The notes: generated by a model not told the origin, from the letters alone. 6,306 nt of DNA from Alkalimonas sp. (GCA_007117525.1 SKGJ01000408.1:1-6306); one strand, 5' to 3'. Positions 1 to 5,940 are shown, counted from the first letter of the stretch. Translations and numbers: made by a program.

Positions 1-1448
1 GCACTTTTAGGCATCACGCGCAGGGCCAGCTCAAAAGCTTTGAAGGCCTCCTGCCAATTGCCATGCTGGTAAAGATGCACCGCATTGTTGTTCAGCTCGC
101 GGGCACCGTATGGCATGCTGGCCCGTTCTTGTTGTTCTTGTTTTAAGTAGGCACTGAAAACCGGATCGGCCCCTTCTCGCTGACAACGCTGACTGATCTG
201 GCGGAACAGTTTGTTGGCAGCATCGCTTAACCCCACTTCATGCAAAGCCTTGGCGCGGTCCAGCGCGTCTTCAATGGAGTCGTTGTCCGGTACTTTTTCC
301 TGCAAATCTTTAAGCAATTGTTGTGCCTTGTCTTTGTTGTCTTTGAGATACAACAAGCGGGCCTGAATCACTTCTTGCTGAAACTCTTTGCGGTTTTCAT
401 TGAACTGCTGACGGATCGAGCTTAAGCATTGATTGATTTGTCGGCTTAATCGCAAGCTCTGTTCGTCGTCTTGCTCCAGTGTCAGCGCAAAGTCAATGCC
501 GGCCCGGGCCATATTCAGATAGAGATCGGGCTGTTCATGCATGGAATGGCGGGAAAACTTCACCATGCTTTTGGCTGCTTGGTACTGGGTCTCGTAATCA
601 TGATTGATGCGGCACAACTGCAACAGTTTTTGCTGGCGCAGCAAGTTGCGGGGTGCCAGTGCAGCTGCTTGCTGCAAATGCTGCTGCGCTTCATCGTACT
701 GCTGTTGCCGAAAATCGAGCTCGGCCATGCAGTCCAGGGCTTCCAGCCGGGTTTCTGGCCGTCGGGTCAATTGCTGCAACATGGCCAGTGCCTGATCCTC
801 TTTTTGCAGCCAGAGCAGGGTACGGGCCAGCCCAATTCGTGCCCAGGGAAAAGGCTGTAAATCCAGCATGCTGTTAAAAAACTGCTCGGCTTCATTGTAC
901 TGTTGCAGCTGCAGCAGCAAGTCGCCTTTGAGCTTTAACAGCAGAGGATAAAAAGCAGTGCTGGAGGACTTGGCAAGCTCGGTATTCACCAGCTCCAGGG
1001 CACGCTCTGGCTGGCCATGATCCAACAGTTGGTAAATGGGCTTAAGGCGTTGTTTGCGCTTTAACACCCGCTCTATCCGGACTTCCAGATCACCAATCAC
1101 GAAGGGCTTGGCCAGAAACTCATCCGGTTGCAATTCAATCACGCTGTACACCAGGGAGGGATCGGTATCGGCACTGATGAAGATAAAGCCAGTGCTAAGT
1201 TTTTGCAGACCCCGGGCTTTAAGCTCTTCGTACAGCTGAAAGCCATCTTTGCCTTTTTGCAGATTATGGGCGCAAATAATCAAATCGTACTGACGGGTTT
1301 TGCACAGCTGTATGGCATCCTGCGCCCGATCAGCCACATTGATTTGCTGGTAACCCAGCTTTTCCAGCGCGAACTTCAGGTAGCTTTGTGCGAGCGACTG
1401 CTCGTCGATAATCAGGATCTGTACATCGGGCGAAATGCTGGCATCCAT
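1..1448 (-). CDS. Receiver-TPR response regulator, C-terminus beyond window; receiver lacks the phospho-Asp
   Basis: Reading the minus strand from the ATG at 1448 gives 482 uninterrupted codons to the left edge, so the gene is partial at its 3' end. Residues about 9-129 form a CheY-like receiver: acidic pair D15-E16 after a hydrophobic strand (ILIID), S92 at the conserved Thr/Ser position (FIFISAD), and K114 in the FLAKPF motif. The strand that should end in the phosphorylated Asp reads DLIICAHNL, with Ala at residue 60 instead of Asp. From about 130 onward the protein is helical, Gln- and Leu-rich and TPR-like (for example 172-199, and 451-479 with the typical W..A...F..AL...P spacing). No DNA-binding or enzymatic output domain appears before the window ends, so a cytoplasmic protein-protein adaptor role is inferred. 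The in-frame TGA upstream fixes 1448 as the first ATG; there is no good Shine-Dalgarno. The specific partner is unknown. Confidence 0.88.
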   Translation of the reverse strand, partial: MDASISPDVQILIIDEQSLAQSYLKFALEKLGYQQINVADRAQDAIQLCKTRQYDLIICAHNLQKGKDGFQLYEELKARGLQKLSTGFIFISADTDPSLVYSVIELQPDEFLAKPFVIGDLEVRIERVLKRKQRLKPIYQLLDHGQPERALELVNTELAKSSSTAFYPLLLKLKGDLLLQLQQYNEAEQFFNSMLDLQPFPWARIGLARTLLWLQKEDQALAMLQQLTRRPETRLEALDCMAELDFRQQQYDEAQQHLQQAAALAPRNLLRQQKLLQLCRINHDYETQYQAAKSMVKFSRHSMHEQPDLYLNMARAGIDFALTLEQDDEQSLRLSRQINQCLSSIRQQFNENRKEFQQEVIQARLLYLKDNKDKAQQLLKDLQEKVPDNDSIEDALDRAKALHEVGLSDAANKLFRQISQRCQREGADPVFSAYLKQEQQERASMPYGARELNNNAVHLYQHGNWQEAFKAFELALRVMPKS

Positions 1449-1491
1449 GAAGTGATTAAAACCCGGACAAGAAAAGCCTAGTCATGTCACA

Positions 1492-1521
1492 ACTATAGCA
1501 AGATAACTGCTAAGTTTTGAA
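1492..1521 (-). promoter_or_regulatory. Candidate sigma-70 promoter of the receiver-TPR gene
   Basis: On the minus strand a TATAGT -10 box lies at 1497-1492, preceded by TGC to give an extended -10 (TGCTATAGT). A weak TTCAAA -35 lies at 1521-1516 with an 18-bp spacer. The predicted start near 1485 would give a leader of about 37 nt. The rest of the 170-bp gap 1449-1618 is AT-rich and I see no gene, and no convincing rho-independent terminator, in it. Confidence 0.45.
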
Positions 1522-1618
1522 TAAAAATAGCTGCTTAATGGGAAATTAAATGAAACAAGAAAAGTGAAGAAGATAAAACGATAAATGATTTACTGTGAAG
1601 TAATGGGGGTAATGAAAG

Positions 1619-1702
1619 TGGTGGATGATACTGGGTTCGAACCAGAGGCAACCGTATTGTCACAGGGAGCGGGCGGTGCTCTCTCGGCTTGGCTAATGAT
1701 TG
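1619..1702 (-). pseudogene. Decayed tRNA-Val copy (tRNA pseudogene), 84 nt
   Basis: The last 27 nt (most of the T-arm, 3' acceptor strand and CCA) are identical to the two intact tRNA-Val genes. The first 32 nt match at 25 positions. The 5' acceptor strand CAATCAT can no longer pair at three of seven positions with ATCATCC. The D-stem is broken (GCCA against GAGC). An extra 8 nt (GCTCCCTG) sits in the anticodon arm, and the 3' anticodon strand no longer matches the 5' strand. If the insertion is skipped, the anticodon triplet would read GAC, still a Val anticodon. It should not fold as a working tRNA, although the T-loop TTCGAAC and CCA end remain. It could still be transcribed as the tail of the tRNA-Val transcript. 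Confidence 0.75.
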
Positions 1703-1731
1703 AGTGTGAGAATAATGGAAGCAATTGAAAG

Positions 1732-1807
1732 TGGTGGATGATACTGGGTTCGAACCAGTGACCCCCGCCTTGTAAGGGCGGTGCTCTCCCAGCTGAGCTA
1801 ATCATCC
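1732..1807 (-). tRNA. tRNA-Val(UAC), second copy in the operon
   Basis: This is a 76-nt cloverleaf with encoded CCA. The acceptor stem GGATGAT pairs perfectly with ATCATCC, the D-arm is GCTC/GAGC, the anticodon stem CCGCC/GGCGG encloses loop CTTACAA (anticodon TAC), the T-stem is ACTGG/CCAGT around TTCGAAC, and the discriminator is A. It closely resembles E. coli tRNA-Val(UAC) and reads GUA, GUG and, by wobble modification, other Val codons. It is identical to the copy 30 bp upstream on the same strand and is presumably processed from the same precursor. Confidence 0.97.
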
Positions 1808-1837
1808 ACTCTGAGAGAATAACTGAAGCATTGATGA

Positions 1838-1913
1838 TGGTGGATGATACTGGGTTCGAACCAGTGACCCCCGCCTTGTAAGGGCGGTGCTCTCCCAGCT
1901 GAGCTAATCATCC
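1838..1913 (-). tRNA. tRNA-Val(UAC), first copy in the operon
   Basis: This is the same 76-nt sequence as the downstream copy: paired acceptor stem GGATGAT/ATCATCC, anticodon loop CTTACAA (TAC), T-loop TTCGAAC and encoded CCA. It is the promoter-proximal gene, with its 5' end only about 11 nt from the predicted transcription start. The cluster is divergent from gltX. Confidence 0.97.
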
Positions 1914-1930
1914 GCTGCATCAATGGCGCC

Positions 1931-1958
1931 ATTATAGAGTTCAGCGTTAGGCTGTCAA
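1931..1958 (-). promoter_or_regulatory. Consensus sigma-70 promoter of the tRNA-Val operon with GC-rich discriminator
   Basis: On the minus strand both hexamers match consensus exactly: TTGACA at 1958-1953 and TATAAT at 1936-1931, with a 16-bp spacer. The discriminator just downstream of the -10 is GGCGCC (1930-1925), the kind of GC-rich block tied to ppGpp/DksA control of stable-RNA promoters in Gammaproteobacteria. Upstream of the -35, around 1961-1980, the sequence is A/T-rich and could act as an UP element. Predicted start is near 1924. Confidence 0.9.
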
Positions 1959-2059
1959 CAGGAAATTTAGAAATGCGATTCGGTTGCTGTAAAAAGCGTC
2001 ATTTTGCTGTCATTCAATGCAGTTTCCTCTGCAAAGGCCACAACAGTCCAGTGAAAACT

Positions 2060-2068
2060 TGCTACAAT
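2060..2068 (+). promoter_or_regulatory. Extended -10 promoter of gltX
   Basis: TGCTACAAT is an extended -10 box (TGn plus TACAAT at 2063-2068). No good -35 lies 16-18 bp upstream (the bases there are ACAACA-like), which fits dependence on the TG extension. A GCGCC discriminator follows at 2070-2074. The predicted start near 2075 gives a leader of about 27 nt. A small TGCAG/CTGCA inverted repeat lies upstream at 2018-2033, of unknown meaning. Confidence 0.6.
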
Positions 2069-2101
2069 AGCGCCACTTGAATACTGCTACAGGAATGCCC
2101 T

Positions 2102-3511
2102 ATGTCGATTGTGACCCGTTTTGCGCCAAGCCCCACTGGTTATTTGCATGTTGGAGGGGCCCGTACAGCCTTGTACAGCTGGTTATACAGCAAGAAAATG
2201 GGTGGCAAATTTATCCTGCGGATCGAAGATACCGATCTGGAGCGTTCGACCCAAGCCTCGGTCGATGCCATTTTGCAAGGCATGGATTGGTTGGGACTGG
2301 ACTGGGATGAAGGTCCTTACTACCAAACCAAGCGCTTCGACTTGTACAAAGAGGTGATTCAGCAACTGCTGGATGCCGGCAAAGCTTACAAATGCTTCTG
2401 CACCATCGAAGAGCTGGACCAGATGCGTGAGGCGCAAATGGCGGCGGGCGAAAAGCCCCGTTACAACGGCCTGTGGCGCGACAGAACCGATCACCCAACC
2501 GACAAGCCGTTCGTTATTCGGTTTAAAAACCCGCAGGAAGGCACTGTGGTGATCGACGATCTAATCAAGGGTCGTATCGAGATTGCCAACAAAGAGTTGG
2601 ACGACTTGATCATTGCCCGTACCGATGGCTCACCCACCTACAACCTGACGGTGGTGGTGGATGATTGGAAGATGGGCATTACCCACGTGATCCGTGGCGA
2701 TGATCACGTCAACAATACGCCGCGTCAGATGAACATCCTGGCAGCCCTTGGCGCTCAGATCCCACATTACGCTCATGTACCGATGATCCTGGGCGATGAT
2801 GGCAAGCGCCTGTCCAAGCGTCATGGTGCTGTTGGGGTGATGCAATACCGCGATAACGGCTTTTTGCCTGAAGCGCTGCTCAACTACCTGGTCCGGCTGG
2901 GTTGGTCGCATGGCGATCAGGAGATTTTCAGCAAAACCGAATTGATTGAACTGTTTGATCTGAAGAACTGCAACCGGGCGCCTTCAGCCTTTAACACTGA
3001 AAAACTCATTTGGCTGAACCAGCATTACATCAAAACCCTGCCGGCGGAGCGGGTTGCTGAAGAGCTGGCCTGGCATCTGAACGATCAGCAGCTGGATACC
3101 AGCAAGGGCCCGGCTATTACCGAAGTGATTCAGGTGCAGGCCGATCGGGTGAAAACTCTGAAGGAGTTGGTGCAGGTCAGCCGTTACTTCTACGAGGACT
3201 TCGATGCCTTTGACGAAGCTGCAGCGAAAAAGCACTTGCGTCCGGTTGCGGCTGAGCCGCTGGCTTTGGTGCAGCAAAAGCTCACTACTTTAAGCGATTG
3301 GACAGCCGAGGCGATTCAGCAGGCCATTCACAGCACGGCAGAAGAGTTAGGCCTGGGCATGGGGAAAGTCGGCATGCCGTTGCGGGTTGCTGTCAGTGGT
3401 GCCGGCAACTCCCCGTCGCTGGATGTTACCCTAAAACTGGTGGGTCGTGAGCGCACCCTGGCGCGTTTGAGCCTGGCGCTTGATTTTATTGCCAACCGGG
3501 CTGCCGACTAA
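2102..3511 (+). CDS. gltX: Glutamyl-tRNA synthetase
   Basis: This 469-residue class I aminoacyl-tRNA synthetase charges tRNA-Glu with glutamate in the cytoplasm; in Gammaproteobacteria the product also feeds haem synthesis. The HIGH-type motif lies in [11 protein letters not shown] (H16-V17-G18-G19) and the KMSKS-type motif is KRLSKR (235-240). Catalytic-domain blocks such as [15 protein letters not shown] and [14 protein letters not shown] are present, followed by the C-terminal anticodon-binding helical region (about 330-469) ending in ALDFIANR. The length matches the E. coli enzyme and residue numbering is in register through at least residue 127. AGGA at 2091-2094 lies 7 nt before the ATG and supports this start. 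One oddity: E. coli zinc ligands C98 and C100 are kept, but the positions of C125 and H127 are Trp and Asp (NGLWRD). The gene diverges from the tRNA-Val cluster. Confidence 0.98.
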   Translation: MSIVTRFAPSPTGYLHVGGARTALYSWLYSKKMGGKFILRIEDTDLERSTQASVDAILQGMDWLGLDWDEGPYYQTKRFDLYKEVIQQLLDAGKAYKCFCTIEELDQMREAQMAAGEKPRYNGLWRDRTDHPTDKPFVIRFKNPQEGTVVIDDLIKGRIEIANKELDDLIIARTDGSPTYNLTVVVDDWKMGITHVIRGDDHVNNTPRQMNILAALGAQIPHYAHVPMILGDDGKRLSKRHGAVGVMQYRDNGFLPEALLNYLVRLGWSHGDQEIFSKTELIELFDLKNCNRAPSAFNTEKLIWLNQHYIKTLPAERVAEELAWHLNDQQLDTSKGPAITEVIQVQADRVKTLKELVQVSRYFYEDFDAFDEAAAKKHLRPVAAEPLALVQQKLTTLSDWTAEAIQQAIHSTAEELGLGMGKVGMPLRVAVSGAGNSPSLDVTLKLVGRERTLARLSLALDFIANRAAD

Positions 3512-3515
3512 GTAA

Positions 3516-3537
3516 TGCCCGTCCCAAAAGGCGGGCA
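3516..3537 (+). terminator. GC-rich hairpin just after gltX, without a U-tract
   Basis: TGCCCG (3516-3521) pairs with CGGGCA (3532-3537), and an inner T-G and C-G can extend the stem to about 8 bp around a short A-rich loop. It begins 4 nt after the gltX stop, where an intrinsic terminator would be expected. However, the following bases (CTAAGTTAAG) are not a run of T, so it may act as a weak terminator or as a 3'-end stabiliser. Confidence 0.45.
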
Positions 3538-3600
3538 CTAAGTTAAGCGCAGAGATGCCGTTTCAGGATGCAAACGAACTAGCCTATGGCTCCGTTAACA

Positions 3601-3628
3601 GGCACCGCCCAGGGGCCTGCTTGGTGCC
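3601..3628. other. Intergenic inverted repeat, function unknown
   Basis: GGCACC (3601-3606) and GGTGCC (3623-3628) form a perfect 6-bp outer stem. Directly inside, GCC (3607-3609) can pair with GGC (3614-3616) around a CAGG loop, leaving a one-sided bulge. It lies in the gap between gltX and the DUF481 gene, about 56 bp upstream of the -35 of the latter. There is no T-tract on either side, so an intrinsic terminator is unlikely; it could be a protein site or a structured RNA segment. Confidence 0.4.
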
Positions 3629-3683
3629 CATCCGGTAAATTGCGCCACTCATCCCTTTGTTGGTGTTTTAGTGAACCCTTGTA

Positions 3684-3712
3684 TTGGACTGCTGTCTGAA
3701 AAGCTTTACAAT
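3684..3712 (+). promoter_or_regulatory. Sigma-70 promoter of the DUF481 gene
   Basis: TTGGAC at 3684-3689 and TACAAT at 3707-3712 are separated by the optimal 17 bp. The predicted start near 3719 gives a leader of about 26 nt to the GTG at 3745. This makes the DUF481 gene an independent unit rather than a gltX operon partner. Confidence 0.7.
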
Positions 3713-3744
3713 AATTGCTTTTTACAGTTCAGGAAAAATTTTAA

Positions 3745-4536
3745 GTGGTTGCAGTGCGTTCAAAAGTCATTATTTTGTTCTGCGGTGTTGTTGGGCTGAT
3801 GGCATCGGCTGCCTTGTTGGCAGAGCAAAGTCCTTTTTCATCGCAGCATTTGACCGAACCCAGTTTAGGCGGTGATGTCGAGTTGGGCTTGCTATACAGC
3901 AGCGGCAATACCAAAGCAACCTCGGTGCGTTTGAACTCTGAACTGGTGCACGAGATCCCCTACTTTCGAAACCGCTATCAGGTGCAAGGATTAACCCGTA
4001 CCAGCAAAGTCCGCAATGCCGACAACGATGGTTACGATCGCATTACCTCCGGCCAGCGTATAGGCATGACGGGTCAGAGCAACTACAAATTTGCTGCCAG
4101 CAACCAGAGTGGCTTTGGCCGTGCCGCTTATCTGAATGATCGCTTTGGTGCTTTTCGTGAACAAGCTTCTGTGGCGCTCGGCTATGCCAACCGGGTGTTT
4201 GAGCGCAGCCCCAGTTACCTGGATTTGGAAACCGGTCCGGGTGTGGGGTATCAAAAACGGCAGAATGGCGACAGTGAAGGTGGCCTGATTTGGTTTGCTG
4301 CGGCAAATCTGGAGTACAAGGTGTATCAAGGCACCCGTTTTCGTCAGGCCGTGGAGACGGTGTTGTCGCTGGATGGCGAAAGCTCCAGTGTGCTCAGTCG
4401 CAGTAGCTTAACCGCCCAACTGAATGGCCGTTTGTCGATGCGTTTTAACTTTGTGGTGAAATACGACTCCAAGCCGGATGCCGGGCGTTTTAAAACCGAT
4501 ACCGAAACCTCTGCGTCGGTGGTCTATTCTTTCTAA
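3745..4536 (+). CDS. DUF481 family outer-membrane protein (YdiY-like)
   Basis: This 263-residue protein has an N-terminal signal peptide: basic R5 and K7, a hydrophobic stretch from about 8 to 25, and a likely signal peptidase I cleavage after ALLA (A26). C13 is not in a lipobox, so it is not a lipoprotein. The mature part shows the DUF481 pattern: an early strand with GLLYSSGNT (GNT at 54-56), then alternating aromatic/hydrophobic strands separated by polar turns, consistent with a beta-barrel. It ends in an aromatic-terminated strand (ASVVYSF, F263), as expected for BAM-assembled outer-membrane proteins. E. coli YdiY is of similar length, and the molecular role of the family is not established. 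The GTG at 3745 is chosen because AGGA (3731-3734) lies 10 nt upstream; the next in-frame GTG at 3754 is too far, and the ATG at codon 19 would destroy the signal peptide. It has its own promoter and terminator. Confidence 0.88.
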   Translation: MVAVRSKVIILFCGVVGLMASAALLAEQSPFSSQHLTEPSLGGDVELGLLYSSGNTKATSVRLNSELVHEIPYFRNRYQVQGLTRTSKVRNADNDGYDRITSGQRIGMTGQSNYKFAASNQSGFGRAAYLNDRFGAFREQASVALGYANRVFERSPSYLDLETGPGVGYQKRQNGDSEGGLIWFAAANLEYKVYQGTRFRQAVETVLSLDGESSSVLSRSSLTAQLNGRLSMRFNFVVKYDSKPDAGRFKTDTETSASVVYSF

Positions 4537-4547
4537 TCTTTCGGCTT

Positions 4548-4589
4548 CTAAACAAAAAAACCGGCTTGGCAGCCGGTTTTTTTGTTTAG
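4548..4589. terminator. Bidirectional rho-independent terminator shared by the DUF481 gene and serA
   Basis: This is a perfect 19-bp inverted repeat, 4548-4566 against 4571-4589, with loop TGGC. The core is a GC stem (CCGGCT/AGCCGG) flanked by seven A on the left and seven T on the right, so either strand gives a GC hairpin followed by a U-tract. It begins 12 nt after the DUF481 stop and ends 70 nt past the serA stop, serving both convergent genes. Confidence 0.95.
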
Positions 4590-4590
4590 G

Positions 4591-4653
4591 CTTGTCACTT
4601 GTCACTTGTCACTTGTCACTTGTCACTTGTCACTTGTCACTTGTCACTTGTCA
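4591..4653. repeat. Short tandem repeat: nine perfect copies of the 7-bp unit CTTGTCA
   Basis: Nine exact copies fill 4591-4653, plus one further C that starts a tenth. On the serA strand the unit is TGACAAG. The array starts one base after the terminator arm and stops 6 bases from the serA stop codon, so it makes up nearly all of the serA 3' untranslated region before the terminator. Perfect identity suggests recent expansion by slipped-strand replication, so copy number is likely variable between strains. Plus-strand reading gives an open LVTCHLS heptapeptide in all frames; I regard this as non-coding. Confidence 0.97.
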
Positions 4654-4659
4654 CGGCTC

Positions 4660-5886
4660 TCAATGCAGCACCCGGGCCCGCAAGGTGCCAGGAATGGCTT
4701 TGAGTTCCGCCAGTGCCAACTCGTAATCGGCTGAGTCGATGTCAATCACCACATAACCGACATCGGCACTGGTTTGCAGGTACTGACCGGCAATGTTGAT
4801 TTGGTGACGGGCAAAGGCTTCGTTGATCTTGGTCAGCATGCCTGGCTGGTTTTTGTGGATGTGCAGCAAGCGGTGGCGACCGGTGTGCTCTGGCAAGGAG
4901 ACCTCCGGGAAGTTAACTGCAGACAGGGTTGAACCATTGTCGCTGTACTTGACCAGCTTGCCCGCCACTTCGTAGCCAATGTTTTCCTGGGCCTCCTGGG
5001 TCGAACCGCCAATGTGTGGGGTCAGCAGCACATTATCAAAAGCACGCAGTGGTGAGACAAACTCTTCCTGATTGCTTTTCGGCTCCACCGGGAATACATC
5101 GATGGCTGCGCCATTGAGTTTCTGGCTGCTCAATGCTTCGGCCAGGGCGTCAATATCCACCACAGTGCCACGGGAGGCATTGATCAAAATGGCGCCTTGT
5201 TTCATCAGATCCAGCTCGGCTTCGCCAATCATGTTTTTGGTTTGCGCTGTTTCCGGCACATGCAAGCTGATCACATCGGAGGTTTTCAGCAAGGTGGAAA
5301 AATCAACCTGCACGGCATTGCCCAGCACCAGCTTGTCTTCAATGTCGTAAAACTGCACCCGCATGCCCAAATGCTCGGCCATGATGCTCAGCTGGGTTCC
5401 AATGTGGCCATAACCAATGATACCCAGGGTTTTGCCACGGGCTTCATAGGAATTGTTGGCTGTTTTGAGCCACTCCCCACGATGCGCCGCCGCATTGCGC
5501 CCTGGAATGCCGCGCAGCAGCATAATGATTTCGCCCAATACCAACTCGGCAACCGAGCGGGTGTTGGAGAAAGGCGCATTAAATACCGGAATACCGCGAT
5601 CTAACGCCGCAGCCAGGTCCACCTGATTGGTGCCAATGCAGAAGCAGCCAATCGCCGCCAGCTTGTCAGCGGCAGCCAGTACTTTGGCGGTTAATTGGGT
5701 ACGCGAGCGAATGCCAATAAAATGCACATCGCGGATTTTTTCAATCAGCTCCTCTTCCGGCAAAGAGGTTTTCAGGTACTCAATGTTGCTGTAGCCCTGA
5801 TTTTTGAATGTCTGAACCGCACTTTGGTGCAGACCTTCCAGCAGTAAAATTTTGATTTTATCTTTCGCCAGTGAAAATTTTTCCAT
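4660..5886 (-). CDS. serA: D-3-phosphoglycerate dehydrogenase
   Basis: This 408-residue cytoplasmic enzyme oxidises 3-phosphoglycerate to 3-phosphohydroxypyruvate with NAD, the committed step of serine synthesis. The nucleotide-binding fold has GYGHIG (158-163). The catalytic residues of the D-2-hydroxyacid dehydrogenase family are present: R239 in SRGTVVD, E268 in VEP, and H291 in HIGGST. The C-terminal ACT domain (about 337-408) keeps H344, N346 and N364, equivalent to residues of the serine-binding site in E. coli SerA, and hinge W139 is also kept, so end-product inhibition by serine is expected. Length is close to the 410 residues of E. coli. The ATG at 5886 has a purine-rich AAGAGAAG just upstream, and the N-terminus aligns with the E. 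coli one. It lies 54 bp downstream of rpiA on the same strand and converges on the DUF481 gene. Confidence 0.98.
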   Translation of the reverse strand: MEKFSLAKDKIKILLLEGLHQSAVQTFKNQGYSNIEYLKTSLPEEELIEKIRDVHFIGIRSRTQLTAKVLAAADKLAAIGCFCIGTNQVDLAAALDRGIPVFNAPFSNTRSVAELVLGEIIMLLRGIPGRNAAAHRGEWLKTANNSYEARGKTLGIIGYGHIGTQLSIMAEHLGMRVQFYDIEDKLVLGNAVQVDFSTLLKTSDVISLHVPETAQTKNMIGEAELDLMKQGAILINASRGTVVDIDALAEALSSQKLNGAAIDVFPVEPKSNQEEFVSPLRAFDNVLLTPHIGGSTQEAQENIGYEVAGKLVKYSDNGSTLSAVNFPEVSLPEHTGRHRLLHIHKNQPGMLTKINEAFARHQINIAGQYLQTSADVGYVVIDIDSADYELALAELKAIPGTLRARVLH

Positions 5887-5921
5887 GATTCTTCTCTTGT
5901 TGCATCGTCTAAAATGGACGC

Positions 5922-5934
5922 AGAACTTGGTTCT
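5922..5934. other. Small inverted repeat between rpiA and serA
   Basis: AGAAC and GTTCT are perfect 5-bp arms around a 3-bp centre, 6 bp past the rpiA stop in the 54-bp gap before serA. On the rpiA strand no T-run follows, so it is not a convincing terminator; it could be a chance palindrome or an operator half-site pair. I see no strong sigma-70 promoter for serA in this gap, which favours read-through from rpiA. Confidence 0.25.
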
Positions 5935-5940
5935 TTCTTG

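Larger units (their letters stand above)
1619..1913 (-). repeat. Tandem tRNA-Val array: two intact units and one decayed unit
   Basis: Three tRNA-Val-like units lie head to tail. The spacers are also related: on the minus strand, the spacer 1837-1808 and the spacer 1731-1703 both contain a TCAAT...GCTTC...TTATTCTC pattern. The bases just 3' of CCA (CTTTCA) are shared by the unit at 1732-1807 and the decayed unit. The array therefore arose by tandem duplication of tRNA plus spacer, followed by decay of the last unit. E. coli has a comparable valU-valX-valY-lysV operon beside gltX; no tRNA-Lys is seen here. Confidence 0.8.

Noticed and set aside
1128..1481. Plus-strand open frame of 117 codons antisense to the response regulator
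   Set aside because: Shadow of the minus-strand receiver-TPR gene, whose conserved receiver and TPR features decide the coding strand. The open frames at 240-425, 471-860 and 653-877 are shadows as well.
1456..1485. Nine-codon leader ORF (MTRLFLSGF, then stop) on the minus strand upstream of the response regulator
   Set aside because: No ribosome binding site, no hallmark of an attenuator (no run of one amino acid codon, no alternative hairpins). Probably chance.
1590..1805. Minus-strand open frame of 71 codons over the tRNA-Val cluster
   Set aside because: It is a translation of tRNA and pseudo-tRNA sequence, not a protein gene.
1619..1913. tRNA-Val repeats as attL/attR of an integrated element
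   Set aside because: The repeats are only about 30 bp apart with no integrase or cargo between them, and homology includes the 5' halves and spacers. Simple tandem duplication explains them better.
3601..3628. tRNA or tRNA remnant in the gltX-DUF481 gap
   Set aside because: No T-loop (TTCRANY) motif, no CCA in the right place and no anticodon arm on either strand.
4591..4653. CRISPR array or plasmid iterons
   Set aside because: The unit is only 7 bp with no spacers, no cas genes, no rep gene and no AT-rich origin; it is a simple short tandem repeat.
4478..4726. Plus-strand open frame of 82 codons through the DUF481 end, the terminator and the heptamer array, with repeated LVTCHLS peptide
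   Set aside because: It overlaps DUF481, a strong terminator and the serA 3' end; it is open only because the 7-bp repeat has no stop on this strand. No ribosome binding site of its own.
5197..5604. Plus-strand open frame of 135 codons antisense to serA
   Set aside because: Shadow frame inside the clearly conserved serA coding region; the same applies to the open frame at 5072-5350.
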